NCBI RefSeq assembly: GCF_000725495.1
Contig: NZ_JNZD01000026.1
Coordinates: forward strand, 51,235 to 115,234
Source of the DNA: Streptomyces aureus
GTDB taxonomy: Bacteria; Actinomycetota; Actinomycetes; Streptomycetales; Streptomycetaceae
Reading direction: 5' to 3'
Length of the DNA stretch: 64,000 nucleotides
Shown: piece after piece, positions 17,738 to 26,259 of the stretch
Layout of the letters: each line of letters begins with the position of its first letter
Numbering within the stretch: position 1 is the stretch's first letter
Notes under the pieces: generated by a model
Databases searched by the model: none
What the model saw: only the letters and a program-made list of their open reading frames with translations
What the model was told of the DNA's origin: nothing
Made by a program: the position numbers and the translations under genes

Positions 17738-19349
17738 CGAGGCCGCCGAGGGCGGGCACGATCTGCGGCACCACGGCGACGCCGAGGTGCGCGACGACGG
17801 TTCCAAGCTGACCGATCTGGCCGTGAACGTCCGGGCGGACACCCCGCCCGGCTGGCTGCTCGACCGGATCACCGCCTCGCTGCCCTCGCTCGCGGCCTAC
17901 CCGGACGGGCGGGCCGCGCGGGCGGCGGTGGCGGCGCGGCACGGGCTGCCGGTGGAGCGGGTACTGCTCACGGCGGGCGCGGCCGAGGCGTTCGTGCTGC
18001 TCGCGCGCGCCCTGGAGGTGCGCCGGCCGGTGGTCGTGCACCCGCAGTTCACCGAGCCCGAGGCCGCGCTGCGGGACGCCGGGCACACGGTGGGCCGGGT
18101 GCTGCTGCGCGAGGAGGACGGCTTCCGGCTCGATCCGGCGGCCGTCCCCGAGGACGCGGATCTGGTCGTGATCGGCAATCCGACCAACCCGACCTCGGTG
18201 CTGCACCCGGCCGGGGTCGTCGCGGGGCTGGCCCGCCCCGGGCGGGTGCTGGTGGTCGACGAGGCGTTCATGGACGCGGTGCCGGGCGAGCGGGAGGCGC
18301 TGGCCGGGCAGACCGACGTGCCCGGACTCGTCGTGCTGCGCAGCCTCACCAAGACCTGGGGTCTCGCGGGGCTGCGGATCGGCTACGTGCTCGCCGACCC
18401 CGCGACGATCGCCCGGCTGGAGCGCGCCCAGCCGCTGTGGCCGGTCTCCACGCCCGCGCTCGCCGCCGCGGAGGCGTGCGTGTCCTCGCAGGCGCTGGCG
18501 GAGGCCGCCCACGCGGCCCGGCGGATCGCCAAGGACCGGGACCATCTGGTCGCGGGACTGCGGGAGTTCGCCTGCACCGACGGGTTGCGGGTGGTGGAGC
18601 CCGCGGAGGGTTCCTTCGTCCTGGTCCGGCTGCCCCGGGCCGCCGGGGTGCGCCGGGGGCTGCGCGATCTCGGGTTCGCGGTGCGGCGCGGTGACACGTT
18701 CCCGGGGCTCGGGGACGCGTGGCTGCGCATCGCGGTACGGGACCGGGCGACGGTCAACCGCTTCCTCCAGGCCCTGGACCGCGCGATGACCATCGCCGGG
18801 GACGGAGCGGGGCCCGCACCGGCGCAGAACGGAGGCACGGCCCCCGGGAACGACGGAGGCGGCGGCCCCGCTGCTGGACGGGACGGGGATCCGGCCCTCG
18901 GGCACGACGGAACCGGCGGCGGCCCCGCTGCTGGACGGGACGGGGGCCCCGCCCTCGGGCACGACGGAACCGGCAAGCCCGGCGGCGCAGAGGACGGCCG
19001 GGAGGCCACCCCCGGGAACGGCGAGACCGGAGGCCGGCAGGGCCGTACTGCCGGGCAGGGCAAGGCCGGGGGCTGGCGAGGCCACGTCTCCGGGAACGGC
19101 GAGACCGGAGACCGGCGGGGCCGTACCGCCGGAGAGGGCGAGACCGGAGACCGGCGGGACCACACCCCCGGGAACGGCGAGGCCCGAGACGGGCAGGACC
19201 ACACCGCCGGAAAGAGCGAGGCCGGGGACTGGCGAGGCCACACCCCCGGGAACGGCGAGGCCGGGGACGGGACCGGGATCATTGCGCCCCGGCAGCCGCC
19301 GACGCCCTCGCCCTGCCCCCGTCCGAAGCCGCCCCGGAACTCCCCCTGA
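17727..19349 (+). CDS. cobC: threonine-phosphate decarboxylase-like aminotransferase CobC with repetitive C-terminal extension
   Basis: Residues 25-350 are a fold-type I PLP enzyme of the histidinol-phosphate aminotransferase/CobC family. CobC-type enzymes make (R)-1-amino-2-propanol phosphate for the nucleotide arm. Visible marks are LTAGAAEAFVLLARAL, IGNPTNPTSVLHPAG, VVDEAFMDAVPGE and the PLP lysine K209 in SLTKTWGLAGLRIGY. The ATG at 17727 overlaps cbiX by 11 bases. The family normally ends near residue 355. Here the frame continues for about 180 residues of Gly/Asp/Arg/Thr-rich tandem repeats (see 18861-19274), which cannot be part of the fold. It may be a real low-complexity tail or read-through of a minisatellite. 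Confidence 0.88.
   Translation: MPTDEAAEGGHDLRHHGDAEVRDDGSKLTDLAVNVRADTPPGWLLDRITASLPSLAAYPDGRAARAAVAARHGLPVERVLLTAGAAEAFVLLARALEVRRPVVVHPQFTEPEAALRDAGHTVGRVLLREEDGFRLDPAAVPEDADLVVIGNPTNPTSVLHPAGVVAGLARPGRVLVVDEAFMDAVPGEREALAGQTDVPGLVVLRSLTKTWGLAGLRIGYVLADPATIARLERAQPLWPVSTPALAAAEACVSSQALAEAAHAARRIAKDRDHLVAGLREFACTDGLRVVEPAEGSFVLVRLPRAAGVRRGLRDLGFAVRRGDTFPGLGDAWLRIAVRDRATVNRFLQALDRAMTIAGDGAGPAPAQNGGTAPGNDGGGGPAAGRDGDPALGHDGTGGGPAAGRDGGPALGHDGTGKPGGAEDGREATPGNGETGGRQGRTAGQGKAGGWRGHVSGNGETGDRRGRTAGEGETGDRRDHTPGNGEARDGQDHTAGKSEAGDWRGHTPGNGEAGDGTGIIAPRQPPTPSPCPRPKPPRNSP
18861..19274 (+). repeat. two tandem-repeat arrays in the 3' end of cobC (57 bp x 2 and 39 bp x about 6.6)
   Basis: Two 57-bp units (18861-18917, 18918-18974) differ at only a few bases. 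From 19017 a 39-bp unit (13 codons) repeats six full times and once partly, with peptide units such as NGETGDRRGRTAG, EGETGDRRDHTPG and KSEAGDWRGHTPG. Both unit lengths are multiples of three, so the frame stays open through to 19349. Confidence 0.85.
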
Positions 19350-19692
19350 CCTGAGCGGCCCGGCGCGGACGTCCGGTCCCGGCACGACGGCCACCGGGGC
19401 AGCCCGCGTCGCGCCGGGGTCGGCATGGGCCCCACCCCGGTCCGCCCCGTCAGGTGCGCCCGCGCCCTCGCCGACCGGCCCGGCGGGCGGGAACCGGGCT
19501 CCCGCCGTCGGCCGGCCCGTCAGGCACACTCCCGCCGCGGCCTCAGCCGCGGCCCCCGGCCTCCCGGCGCCGTCCTGACCGGCCCCTCGCCCGGGACCCG
19601 TCGCCCTCGTCAGGGCACAGGCCCGGTCCCCCTCCGGTCCCCCTGCCTCGGGAACCGCCCCGCCCCTCGGGCCGGACCGGCCGCCGCCGGAG
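19350..19692. other. convergent GC-rich intergenic region without a recognised gene
   Basis: This 343-base stretch separates cobC from the convergent LAETG protein gene. It is rich in CCGGCCCG-type short inverted repeats, which could terminate both genes, but I see no single dominant hairpin. Open frames here have no recognisable product or ribosome site and look like composition artefacts. Confidence 0.5.
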
Positions 19693-20628
19693 TCAGCTCC
19701 TGCGGCGGCGGGAGAGGGTGACCGCTCCGGCGCCCGCGGCGAGCAGGACCGCCGCGCCGCCGGCCAGGTACGGCGTCATGGAGCTGCCCCCGGTCTCGGC
19801 GAGGCCCCCGGTCTCCTCCTCCTGCCCGCCCTGCGGGGACGCCTCGGCCACGGGGGCGTCGGCCTCCTTCGAGGGGGCGGGGGACGCGGACTCCTCGGCG
19901 GCGGGCGCGGCCGGGGACTCGCAGGTCGACTTCGCCAGGGTCACCGTGCCCTCGACGGCGGCCACGCCCAGCTTCAACGGGTCGACGGACACGTTGAGTT
20001 CGAGCGCGGAGGCGGCCGCGGTCCGGGAGGTCGTCTCGGTCTTGGAGAGGTCGAGCCGCACCTCCCCGACCCCGGGCACCTTCACATGCGTCGGGCCGCC
20101 CGTCGTCACCGTGACCTTCTTGCCGAGCACGGTGACGGAGCCCAGCAGATTCGCGGTGGCGACGGGCTGCTTCCCCGCCTCGCAGGTCGCCTTCGAGGTC
20201 ACCTGCTCGACCTCGATGAGCGACAGCAGCGGCAGCCCGGGGACGTGGACCACGGCGTGCGCGAGGTGGGTCGAGCCCTCGGCCTTGGCGGCCGAGACCG
20301 TGGCCTCGGCGTGGGCGACGTCCGCGCGCAGCACGCTGAACGGCCGCCCCCGGTCGACGCCGTCCAACTGGGCGGTGAGCGCGGTCTTGTCGGCGCTCTG
20401 CGGTGCCTGCACCTCGTTCAGGGAGACCGCGAGCGGGACGTCCACGGTCTTCTTGAGGAGGGACACGTCGAGCCCGGTGCGGAGCACGACGGCGCTCGCG
20501 CGGCCGTGGTCGTCGCTCGCATGGGCGGTGCCCGCGCCGGCCAGCGCGGTGGGACCCGCGGCGAGGACGGTGGCGGCCGCGGTGACGGCGAGACGGCGTG
20601 CGGGAGTGCGGTGGGTGTAGCTGTTCAA
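19693..20628 (-). CDS. secreted, sortase-anchored surface protein with LAETG motif (SCO1860-like)
   Basis: A 311-residue exported protein. The N-terminus has basic residues (TPARRLAVTAAATVLAAG) and a signal peptide probably cleaved after THAS/AHA near residue 37. The C-terminus has a full cell-wall sorting signal: LAETG (276-280), a hydrophobic helix, and a RRRRS tail, as used by class E sortases in Streptomyces. Before it lies a Ser/Ala/Glu/Pro linker (about 235-270). The body is beta-rich with two Cys (KATCEAGKQ and KSTCESPA) that could form a disulfide. The family is known to me only as SCO1860-type LAETG-anchored proteins of unknown function. The start is TTG 20628. It is convergent with cobC and has its own promoter region at 20629-20890. 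Confidence 0.85.
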   Translation of the reverse strand: MNSYTHRTPARRLAVTAAATVLAAGPTALAGAGTAHASDDHGRASAVVLRTGLDVSLLKKTVDVPLAVSLNEVQAPQSADKTALTAQLDGVDRGRPFSVLRADVAHAEATVSAAKAEGSTHLAHAVVHVPGLPLLSLIEVEQVTSKATCEAGKQPVATANLLGSVTVLGKKVTVTTGGPTHVKVPGVGEVRLDLSKTETTSRTAAASALELNVSVDPLKLGVAAVEGTVTLAKSTCESPAAPAAEESASPAPSKEADAPVAEASPQGGQEEETGGLAETGGSSMTPYLAGGAAVLLAAGAGAVTLSRRRRS

Positions 20629-20681
20629 GGGTGGGACCCCCCTAGGAGAAAGCCTGGGACCCGGAAAGAATTACGCACTGA

Positions 20682-20716
20682 GAGTGAACAGTCAGGCACC
20701 TGACGTGAGTTCACTC
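20682..20716. promoter_or_regulatory. nested inverted repeat upstream of the LAETG protein gene
   Basis: GAGTGAAC (20682-20689) pairs with GTTCACTC (20709-20716) around an inner perfect dyad GTCAGG/CCTGAC (20691-20696, 20699-20704). It sits about 55-90 bases before the TTG start of the LAETG gene, in an otherwise A/T-richer promoter stretch, and could be an operator. A secondary terminator role for the upstream gene is possible. Confidence 0.45.
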
Positions 20717-20846
20717 CTTCGTGGGTTTACCGCGCACGCCTTCGAATCCCGGGGCACGGCTGTTCCCTGCCGTCACTCGGTCAACACCCCCGGGTGAACG
20801 CGCCGGTTGACGCGCCTGCCGGTGAACCGTTCCCGCGCGGGGCGGG

Positions 20847-20877
20847 CCCGAGGGTGCTCAACGAGCGCGCCCTCGGG
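20847..20877 (-). terminator. hairpin terminator after the amidohydrolase gene
   Basis: CCCGAGGG (20847-20854) pairs with CCCTCGGG (20870-20877), with an inner GCTC/GAGC pair closing a three-base loop. It lies 15 bases past the stop of the minus-strand gene ending at 20892. Confidence 0.7.
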
Positions 20878-20891
20878 ACCGTCACGCTCCG

Positions 20892-21983
20892 TCAATCGAT
20901 GACGCGTCCGTTCAGGACCACCCGGCGCGGATCCGCCAGGACCCGCACGTCGGCGCGCGGATCCGCGTCGTAGACCACGAGGTCCGCGGGCGCTCCCTCG
21001 TCGAGTCCGGGCCGACCCAGCCAGCGCCGGGCGCCCCAGGCGGTGGCGGACAGCGCCTCGACGGGCGGGATGCCCGCGGTGACGAGCTCGGCGACCTCGG
21101 CCGCGACGAGGCCGTGCGCGAGGGAGCCGCCCGCGTCGGTGCCGACGTAGACGGGGATCCCGGCGTCGTACGCGGCCCGCACGGTGTCGTACCGGCGCTC
21201 GTACAGCCGCCGCATGTGCGCCGACCAGTCGGGGAACTTGCTCTCCCCGCCGTCGGCGAGCCGCGGGAAGGTGGCGATGTTCACCAGGGTCGGGACGATG
21301 GCGACCCCGCGCTCGGCGAAGAGCGGGACGGTGTCCTCGGTGAGCCCGGTGGCGTGCTCGATGCAGTCGATGCCCGCCTCGACCAGGTCCCGCAGCGAGT
21401 CCTCGGCGAAGCAGTGCGCGGTGACCCGGGCACCGAGCCGGTGCGCCTCGGCGATGGCGGCCTCGACGGCGTCGCGGGGCCAGCAGGCGCTCAGGTCGCC
21501 GGTGCCGCGGTCGATCCAGTCCCCGACGAGCTTGACCCAGCCGTCGCCGTTGCGGGCCTCCCGGGCGACGTACGCGACGAGGTCCCCGGGCTCGATCTCA
21601 TGGGCGTAGTTGCGGATGTAGCGGCGGGTGCGGGCGATGTGCCGGCCGGCCCGGATGATCTTCGGGAGGTCCTCGCGGTCGTCGATCCAGCGGGTGTCTG
21701 AGGGCGAGCCCGCGTCCCGGATCAGGAGGGTGCCGGCGTCGCGGTCGGTCAGCGCCTGCTTCTCGGAGACGTCCGCCGGGACCGGGCCGTGGGCGTCGAG
21801 CCCCACGTGGCAGTGCGCGTCGACGAGGCCGGGCAGCGCCCAGCCCTCGACGGTGCGGACGTCACGGGCGCCGCCGGGGCGCTCGTACGAGATCCGGCCG
21901 CCGACGACCCACAGCTCGTCGCGGACGTCGTCGGGTCCGACGAGGACCCGCCCCTTCACGTGCAGTACCGGGTGATCGCTCAT
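20892..21983 (-). CDS. amidohydrolase family protein (imidazolonepropionase/prolidase-like)
   Basis: A 363-residue metal-dependent hydrolase of the amidohydrolase superfamily. The N-terminal small beta domain (VLHVKGRVLVGPDDVRDELWVVGGRI) is followed by LPGLVDAHCHVGL with the first metal-binding HxH, the carbamate/metal-lysine region near GWVKLVGDWID, ARVTAHCFAED, DCIEHATGLTE, and the Asp in YVGTDAGGSLAHG. The C-terminus returns to the composite domain (GAPADLVVYDADPRADV). The substrate cannot be read. I chose ATG 21983 (SDHPVLHV) because the 16 codons upstream in the same frame lack family similarity. It stands alone, with a terminator behind it and the ABC operon 76 bases upstream. Confidence 0.85.
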   Translation of the reverse strand: MSDHPVLHVKGRVLVGPDDVRDELWVVGGRISYERPGGARDVRTVEGWALPGLVDAHCHVGLDAHGPVPADVSEKQALTDRDAGTLLIRDAGSPSDTRWIDDREDLPKIIRAGRHIARTRRYIRNYAHEIEPGDLVAYVAREARNGDGWVKLVGDWIDRGTGDLSACWPRDAVEAAIAEAHRLGARVTAHCFAEDSLRDLVEAGIDCIEHATGLTEDTVPLFAERGVAIVPTLVNIATFPRLADGGESKFPDWSAHMRRLYERRYDTVRAAYDAGIPVYVGTDAGGSLAHGLVAAEVAELVTAGIPPVEALSATAWGARRWLGRPGLDEGAPADLVVYDADPRADVRVLADPRRVVLNGRVID

Positions 21984-22059
21984 GTACGGCACCTTAGTGA
22001 CGCGGTCCGCCCGCCCCCACTCCCCCTTCACCGGTGCGGCCCCGGCGGGTACGGCGGTG

Positions 22060-22851
22060 CTACTCCCGCGTGTCCTCCGTGTCCGCCGTCTCCTCCTCGA
22101 CGTCCGCCATCGCCGGGTCGAGGAGCCGGGACAGGAAGTGCCGGGTGCGCGCGTGGGCCGGCCTGCCGATCACCTGGGCCGGGGCGCCCTCCTCGACGAT
22201 CACGCCGCCGTCCATGAAGACGACCCGGTCGGCGACCTCGCGCGCGAAGGACATCTCGTGGGTGACGACCATCATCGTCATGCCCTCGTCGGCGAGCATC
22301 CGCATGACGGCGAGCACGTCGCCGACGAGTTCGGGGTCGAGCGCCGAGGTCGGCTCGTCGAAGAGCATCACGTCGGGGCCCATGGCCAGCGCGCGGGCGA
22401 TCGCGACGCGCTGCTGCTGGCCGCCGGAGAGCGAGGCGGGGAACGCGTCGGCCTTCTCCGCGAGGCCCACCCGGGAGAGGTTCTCCGCGGCGATCCGGGC
22501 GGCGTCGTCCTTGCTCCGGCCGAGCACCCGGCGCTGCGGGAGGGTGAGGTTCCCGGTCACCGAGAGGTGGGGGAAGAGGTTGAACTGCTGGAAGACCATG
22601 CCGATGCGGCGGCGTACGGCGTCGATGTCGACGTCCGGGTCCGTGATCTCCGTACCGCCGACGAACACCCGGCCGGCGGTGGGCTCCTCCAGGAGGTTCA
22701 CACAGCGCAGCAGGGTCGACTTCCCGGAGCCCGACGGGCCGATCACGCAGACGACCTCGCCCTGGCCGATCTCCAGGTCGATGCCCTTCAGCACCTGGTT
22801 GTCGCCGAAGGACTTGTGGAGGTCCTGGACCCGGATCTCGGGTGTGCTCAC
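22060..22851 (-). CDS. polar amino-acid ABC transporter, ATP-binding protein
   Basis: A 263-residue ABC ATPase of the GlnQ type. Walker A is GPSGSGKST, the Q-loop [11 protein letters not shown], signature LSGGQQQR, Walker [15 protein letters not shown] and switch His [11 protein letters not shown]. It energises the permease encoded directly upstream. The C-terminal 20 residues are acidic ([14 protein letters not shown]). The start is GTG 22851, which overlaps the permease stop by four bases. It is the last gene of a binding-protein/permease/ATPase operon transcribed leftwards from the promoter near 24580-24606. Confidence 0.93.
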   Translation of the reverse strand: MSTPEIRVQDLHKSFGDNQVLKGIDLEIGQGEVVCVIGPSGSGKSTLLRCVNLLEEPTAGRVFVGGTEITDPDVDIDAVRRRIGMVFQQFNLFPHLSVTGNLTLPQRRVLGRSKDDAARIAAENLSRVGLAEKADAFPASLSGGQQQRVAIARALAMGPDVMLFDEPTSALDPELVGDVLAVMRMLADEGMTMMVVTHEMSFAREVADRVVFMDGGVIVEEGAPAQVIGRPAHARTRHFLSRLLDPAMADVEEETADTEDTRE

Positions 22852-23681
22852 TTGTCGGCCCCCTTCCTCTTGTCCTCGAGACGCCGCGCGAGGAAGCCGA
22901 GCGGGATCGTGACGAGCAGATAGCACAGGCCCGCGACCAGGATCGGCGTGGAGTTCGCGGTCTCGCTGGCCAGGTCGCGGCCGTACTTGGACAGTTCGCG
23001 TTCCTCCAGCGTGACACCGAGGAACAGCACCAGCGAGGAGTCCTTGAACAGCGTCACGAGTTCGTTGGTGAGCGGCGGGACGATGATCCGGAACGCCTGC
23101 GGGACGACGATCGAGACCATGGCCCGGGCGTGCGAGAAGCCCAGCGAACGGGCCGCCTCCATCTGCCCCTTGGGCACGGCCTGGATGCCCGCGCGGAACG
23201 TCTCGGCCATGTACGCGGCCCCCACCGTGCCGAGCGCGATGGCGACCTTGCCGTACGTCCCGCCGGGGATCTCCGTGCCCGGGAAGGCGAGCGGCACCGC
23301 GACGCCCACGAAGATGAAGATCAGCAGGGCCGGCAGCCCCCGGAAGATCTCGATGTAGAGGCCGGCGACCCAGCGGTAGGGGCCGACCGAGGACAGCCGC
23401 ATCAGGGCGAGGACGATGCCCAGCACGAGACCGACGACGAAGCCGAACGTCGTGTAGAGGACGGTGTTCTTCAGCGCCAGCGTGATGACGTCCGGGAACA
23501 TCTGCTTGACCAGGTCCCACTGGAAGAACTGGTTCTTCAGACGGCCCCAGTCCGCCGTGACCGCGAGGGCGATCACGACGGCGGCGAAGACGGCGTACTG
23601 CGCACCGCGCGAGATCTGGCGCTTGCGGCTCCGGCTCAGGCCAGTCCTTCGGGGCTGGAGGGGCGTGCCGGGATCGGTCAT
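22848..23681 (-). CDS. polar amino-acid ABC transporter, permease
   Basis: A 277-residue inner-membrane permease of the HisMQ/GlnP family. It has five to six helices, the first at about residues 28-46, and the EAA-type loop [29 protein letters not shown] (here split: [14 protein letters not shown] and [12 protein letters not shown]). The conserved LKDSSL-like segment is [14 protein letters not shown] single permease gene suggests a homodimer. The ATG at 23681 ([11 protein letters not shown]) overlaps the binding-protein stop by four bases. Codons upstream of it in the same frame lie inside the binding-protein gene and are not part of the protein. Confidence 0.92.
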   Translation of the reverse strand: MTDPGTPLQPRRTGLSRSRKRQISRGAQYAVFAAVVIALAVTADWGRLKNQFFQWDLVKQMFPDVITLALKNTVLYTTFGFVVGLVLGIVLALMRLSSVGPYRWVAGLYIEIFRGLPALLIFIFVGVAVPLAFPGTEIPGGTYGKVAIALGTVGAAYMAETFRAGIQAVPKGQMEAARSLGFSHARAMVSIVVPQAFRIIVPPLTNELVTLFKDSSLVLFLGVTLEERELSKYGRDLASETANSTPILVAGLCYLLVTIPLGFLARRLEDKRKGADK

Positions 23682-24523
23682 GAGGCGGACGGGGAGGCGG
23701 CGGCCGCGTCGTACGGGCCGATCCACTTCTCGTAGAGCTTCTTGTACGTGCCGTCGGCCTTGGCGTCCGCGATGGCCTTGTTGATGGCCGCGAGCAGCTT
23801 GGTGTTGCCCTTCTTCACCGTGAAGCCGTACTGCTCACCGGTGTTGATGTTGTCGGCCACCTTGAACGCGTCGGCGTTGGCCTTGTCCTTCAGCCAGCCC
23901 TGGACGACCGGGTAGTCGATGATGACGGCCTTGACCTGGCCGGTGCGCAGTCCGTTCAGCACCGCGTCGGAGGACTCGAAGGAGATGGGGTCGAGGCCCT
24001 GCTTCTTCGCGTAGTCCTCACCGGTGGTCTGCGCCTGGGCGCCGAGCTTCACGCCCTTCGCCTTGATGTCGGCGAGCGAGGTGACGCCGCTGTTCTTGTC
24101 GACCAGGACGGCCTGGGTGGCGTCGAAGTACGGGTCGGAGAAGTCGACGTTCTTCTTGCGCTCCGGCGTGATGGTCATACCGGCGGCTGCGAGGTCGCAC
24201 TGCTCGGAGTTGAGGAACGCGCCCGTCTTGAAGTTCTCGAAGGGCGTGTCGACGATCGTCTGCTTCACGCCGAGGTCGCTCGCGACCAGGTCGATCAGCG
24301 ACACGTCGAAGCCCTGCACCTTGCCGTCGATCTCCGACTGGAAGGGCGGGTAGGGCAGGTGGGTGCAGGTCGTGAGCTGACCGCTCTTGACGAGCGGGAC
24401 CCCGCTCGCGGTCGTGGTCTTGCCGCCTCCGCTGTCCGAGGAGCAGCCGGCCACGAGCAGCAGCCCGGCCGTCGCGGTGGTGGCGGCCAGGATGCGGGTC
24501 CGGCGTCCGGGGACCGAGTACAC
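23678..24523 (-). CDS. polar amino-acid ABC transporter, substrate-binding lipoprotein
   Basis: A 281-residue family 3 solute-binding protein. The signal peptide ends in the lipobox LVAGC (Cys27), so the mature protein is a membrane-anchored lipoprotein outside the cell. Family marks are [29 protein letters not shown], split as [19 protein letters not shown], then [23 protein letters not shown] and [18 protein letters not shown]. The likely substrates are polar amino acids or glutamine/cystine-type compounds, and the exact one is not readable. GTG 24523 has a strong ribosome site (ggagg, about eight bases upstream). It is first in a three-gene operon and has a good vegetative promoter at 24579-24606. 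Confidence 0.92.
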   Translation of the reverse strand: MYSVPGRRTRILAATTATAGLLLVAGCSSDSGGGKTTTASGVPLVKSGQLTTCTHLPYPPFQSEIDGKVQGFDVSLIDLVASDLGVKQTIVDTPFENFKTGAFLNSEQCDLAAAGMTITPERKKNVDFSDPYFDATQAVLVDKNSGVTSLADIKAKGVKLGAQAQTTGEDYAKKQGLDPISFESSDAVLNGLRTGQVKAVIIDYPVVQGWLKDKANADAFKVADNINTGEQYGFTVKKGNTKLLAAINKAIADAKADGTYKKLYEKWIGPYDAAAASPSAS

Positions 24524-24578
24524 GGAGACCTCCAGTGGGGGGGCGCAGAGGGTCGTCTGACGGGAACACAGGGTTCCG

Positions 24579-24606
24579 ATTATAAGGAAAGGTTTGGGTT
24601 GCTCAA
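24579..24606 (-). promoter_or_regulatory. vegetative-type promoter of the amino-acid ABC operon
   Basis: On the minus strand the -35 hexamer TTGAGC (24606-24601) and a perfect -10 hexamer TATAAT (24584-24579) are separated by 16 bases. They lie in a locally A/T-rich stretch about 55 bases before the binding-protein start. A consensus -10 is rare in this GC-rich sequence. Confidence 0.7.
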
Positions 24607-24720
24607 ATCATTCCGATGGCCACTGGTCCGTCTGGCCTCAGAATTCGCCGCTCCGGGTACCTCGGGGTCGGCGGTTACGCTCTGATCGTCGACCCTGCCG
24701 CGAGTGAAGAGAGCAACGCC

Positions 24721-25821
24721 GTGACCCACCCCCTTCTTGACCTCGCGCCGCTGAGCGCCGCCCGCTTCGCGTCGATCGAGGACCGTGTCGCCCGGCTGCT
24801 CGGCACCGTGCAGGACGTCGTGATCATGCAGGGCGAGGCACTGCTCCCGCTGGAAGGGGCCATCCGGGGGACGGCCGGTCCCGGCACCACCGCGCTGAAC
24901 GTCATCACCGGTCCCTACGGCCAGACCTTCGGGAACTGGCTGCGGGACTGCGGGGCGACCGTGATCGACCTGGCGGTGCCGTTCCACACCGCGGTGACCG
25001 CCGCGCAGATCCGTGAGGCCTTCGCCGAGCACCCGTCGATCGACTTCGTGTCGCTCGTGCACGCCGAGGCCGCGACCGGGAACACCAACCCGGTGGCGGA
25101 GATCGGCGAGGTCGTCCGCGAGCACGGGGCCCTCTTCTACCTGGACGCCGTCGCCTCGATCGGCGCCGAGCCGGTGCTTCCGGACGCCTGGGGCGTCGAC
25201 CTGTGCGTGATCGGGGCGCAGAAGGCGATGGGCGGTCCCGCCGGGGTGTCGGCGGTGTCGGTGAGCGAGCGGGCGTGGGCACGGATGGCGGCGAACCCCG
25301 GCGCGCCGCGCCGCTCCTACCTGTCCCTGCTGGACTGGAAGGAGCGCTGGGTCGACGGCGGCCGCACGACGCTGCTGCACGCGCCGGCCCAGCTGGAGAT
25401 GCTGGCGCTGGAGGCGTGCGTCGAGCGGATCGAGGGCGAGGGCCTCGACGCGGTGACGGCGCGTCACGCGGCGGCCGCCGCGGCCACCCGGGCCGGGGCC
25501 GTGGCGCTCGGCGGCGGCCTCGCGCCGTACGTCGACTCCGCGTCCGAAGCGGCGCCCGTGGCCACCACGCTGCGGGTGCCCGAGGAGGTGGACGCGTCCG
25601 TGGTGGTCGCCAAGGCGCTGGCCGCCGACCCCGCGCTGCCGCTCGCGGCGGGCGGCGGCGCCCTCGCGCAGTCGATGATCCGCGTGAACCACTACGGCCC
25701 CGACGCCACGCCCGGCGCCGTCCACGCCTGCCTCGCGGGGCTCGGCGCGGCCCTGGCCGAGTCCGGCCACGCGGTGGACCTGGAGGCGGCGCGCCGGGCC
25801 GTGACACTGGCCTGGGGCTGA
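24721..25821 (+). CDS. class V PLP aminotransferase (alanine-glyoxylate/serine-pyruvate type)
   Basis: A 366-residue fold-type I aminotransferase of class V. Family features are MQGEALLPLEGAIRG (substrate loop), ITGPYGQTFGNW, VHAEAATGNTNPVAEIG, the PLP-phosphate region YLDAVASIGAEP, and the Schiff-base lysine in VIGAQKAMGGPAGVSA. The C-terminal SMIRVNHYGPDA carries the carboxylate-binding Arg. The donor is not readable. GTG 24721 is chosen because a ribosome site (gaagaga) lies 9-15 bases upstream. The frame is open from ATG 24616, but those 35 codons lack similarity and include the promoter area. It is divergent from the amino-acid ABC operon and ends at a strong hairpin. Confidence 0.85.
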   Translation: MTHPLLDLAPLSAARFASIEDRVARLLGTVQDVVIMQGEALLPLEGAIRGTAGPGTTALNVITGPYGQTFGNWLRDCGATVIDLAVPFHTAVTAAQIREAFAEHPSIDFVSLVHAEAATGNTNPVAEIGEVVREHGALFYLDAVASIGAEPVLPDAWGVDLCVIGAQKAMGGPAGVSAVSVSERAWARMAANPGAPRRSYLSLLDWKERWVDGGRTTLLHAPAQLEMLALEACVERIEGEGLDAVTARHAAAAAATRAGAVALGGGLAPYVDSASEAAPVATTLRVPEEVDASVVVAKALAADPALPLAAGGGALAQSMIRVNHYGPDATPGAVHACLAGLGAALAESGHAVDLEAARRAVTLAWG

Positions 25822-25831
25822 CCCAGGGCAT

Positions 25832-25861
25832 CCCGGTGGAGGCGTGCACGCCTCCACCGGG
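25832..25861 (+). terminator. perfect 30-bp palindromic terminator
   Basis: A perfect palindrome with 15-base arms (25832-25846 and 25847-25861) begins ten bases after the aminotransferase stop. As RNA it would form a long stem with a very tight loop. Confidence 0.8.
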
Positions 25862-25957
25862 CGTCCGGCGCCGGGGCTGGAGCCTCCCGAGCCTCCCGCC
25901 GGAGAGCCGGACCGGGGCGCCCGCGCCGGGACGGGGGATCCGCTCCGGGAACGGGCG

Positions 25958-26215
25958 GCTTCGGCAGGACCGCCACGACGGGGACGAGCGGCCACGGCAG
26001 GACCGCCACGACGGGACCGCCGTGCCGGGGACGGGCCGCTTCGCCCGGACCTCCCGGCCGGGTCCGGGGCGCCCGGGAGCGGGCCGAGGAGCCGCGCCGG
26101 GGACGGGGGTCTTCGGCAGGACCGCCGCGCCGAAGTCGGGCGGCCGCGGCCGGACCGCCGAACCGAGGACGAGCAGCCCCGCCCGGACCGCCCGGCCGGA
26201 GTCGGGGTGTCCGGG
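25958..26215. repeat. degenerate 33-34 bp direct repeats between the aminotransferase gene and ectA
   Basis: A unit centred on CGGCAGGACCGCC or close variants recurs at 25961, 25995, 26114, 26147 and 26180, with spacings of 33-34 bases in both blocks. Frames stay open on both strands, but no ribosome site or family is visible. I read the whole stretch from 25862 to about 26250 as non-coding. Confidence 0.65.
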
Positions 26216-26259
26216 CGGCGCGCCCGTCAGGGCGCGGGAATCGCGCATCCACTCCGCAC

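Noticed and set aside
24616..24720. 35-codon N-terminal extension of the class V aminotransferase gene from ATG 24616
   Set aside because: This part overlaps the divergent promoter region and lacks similarity. GTG 24721 has a suitable ribosome site.
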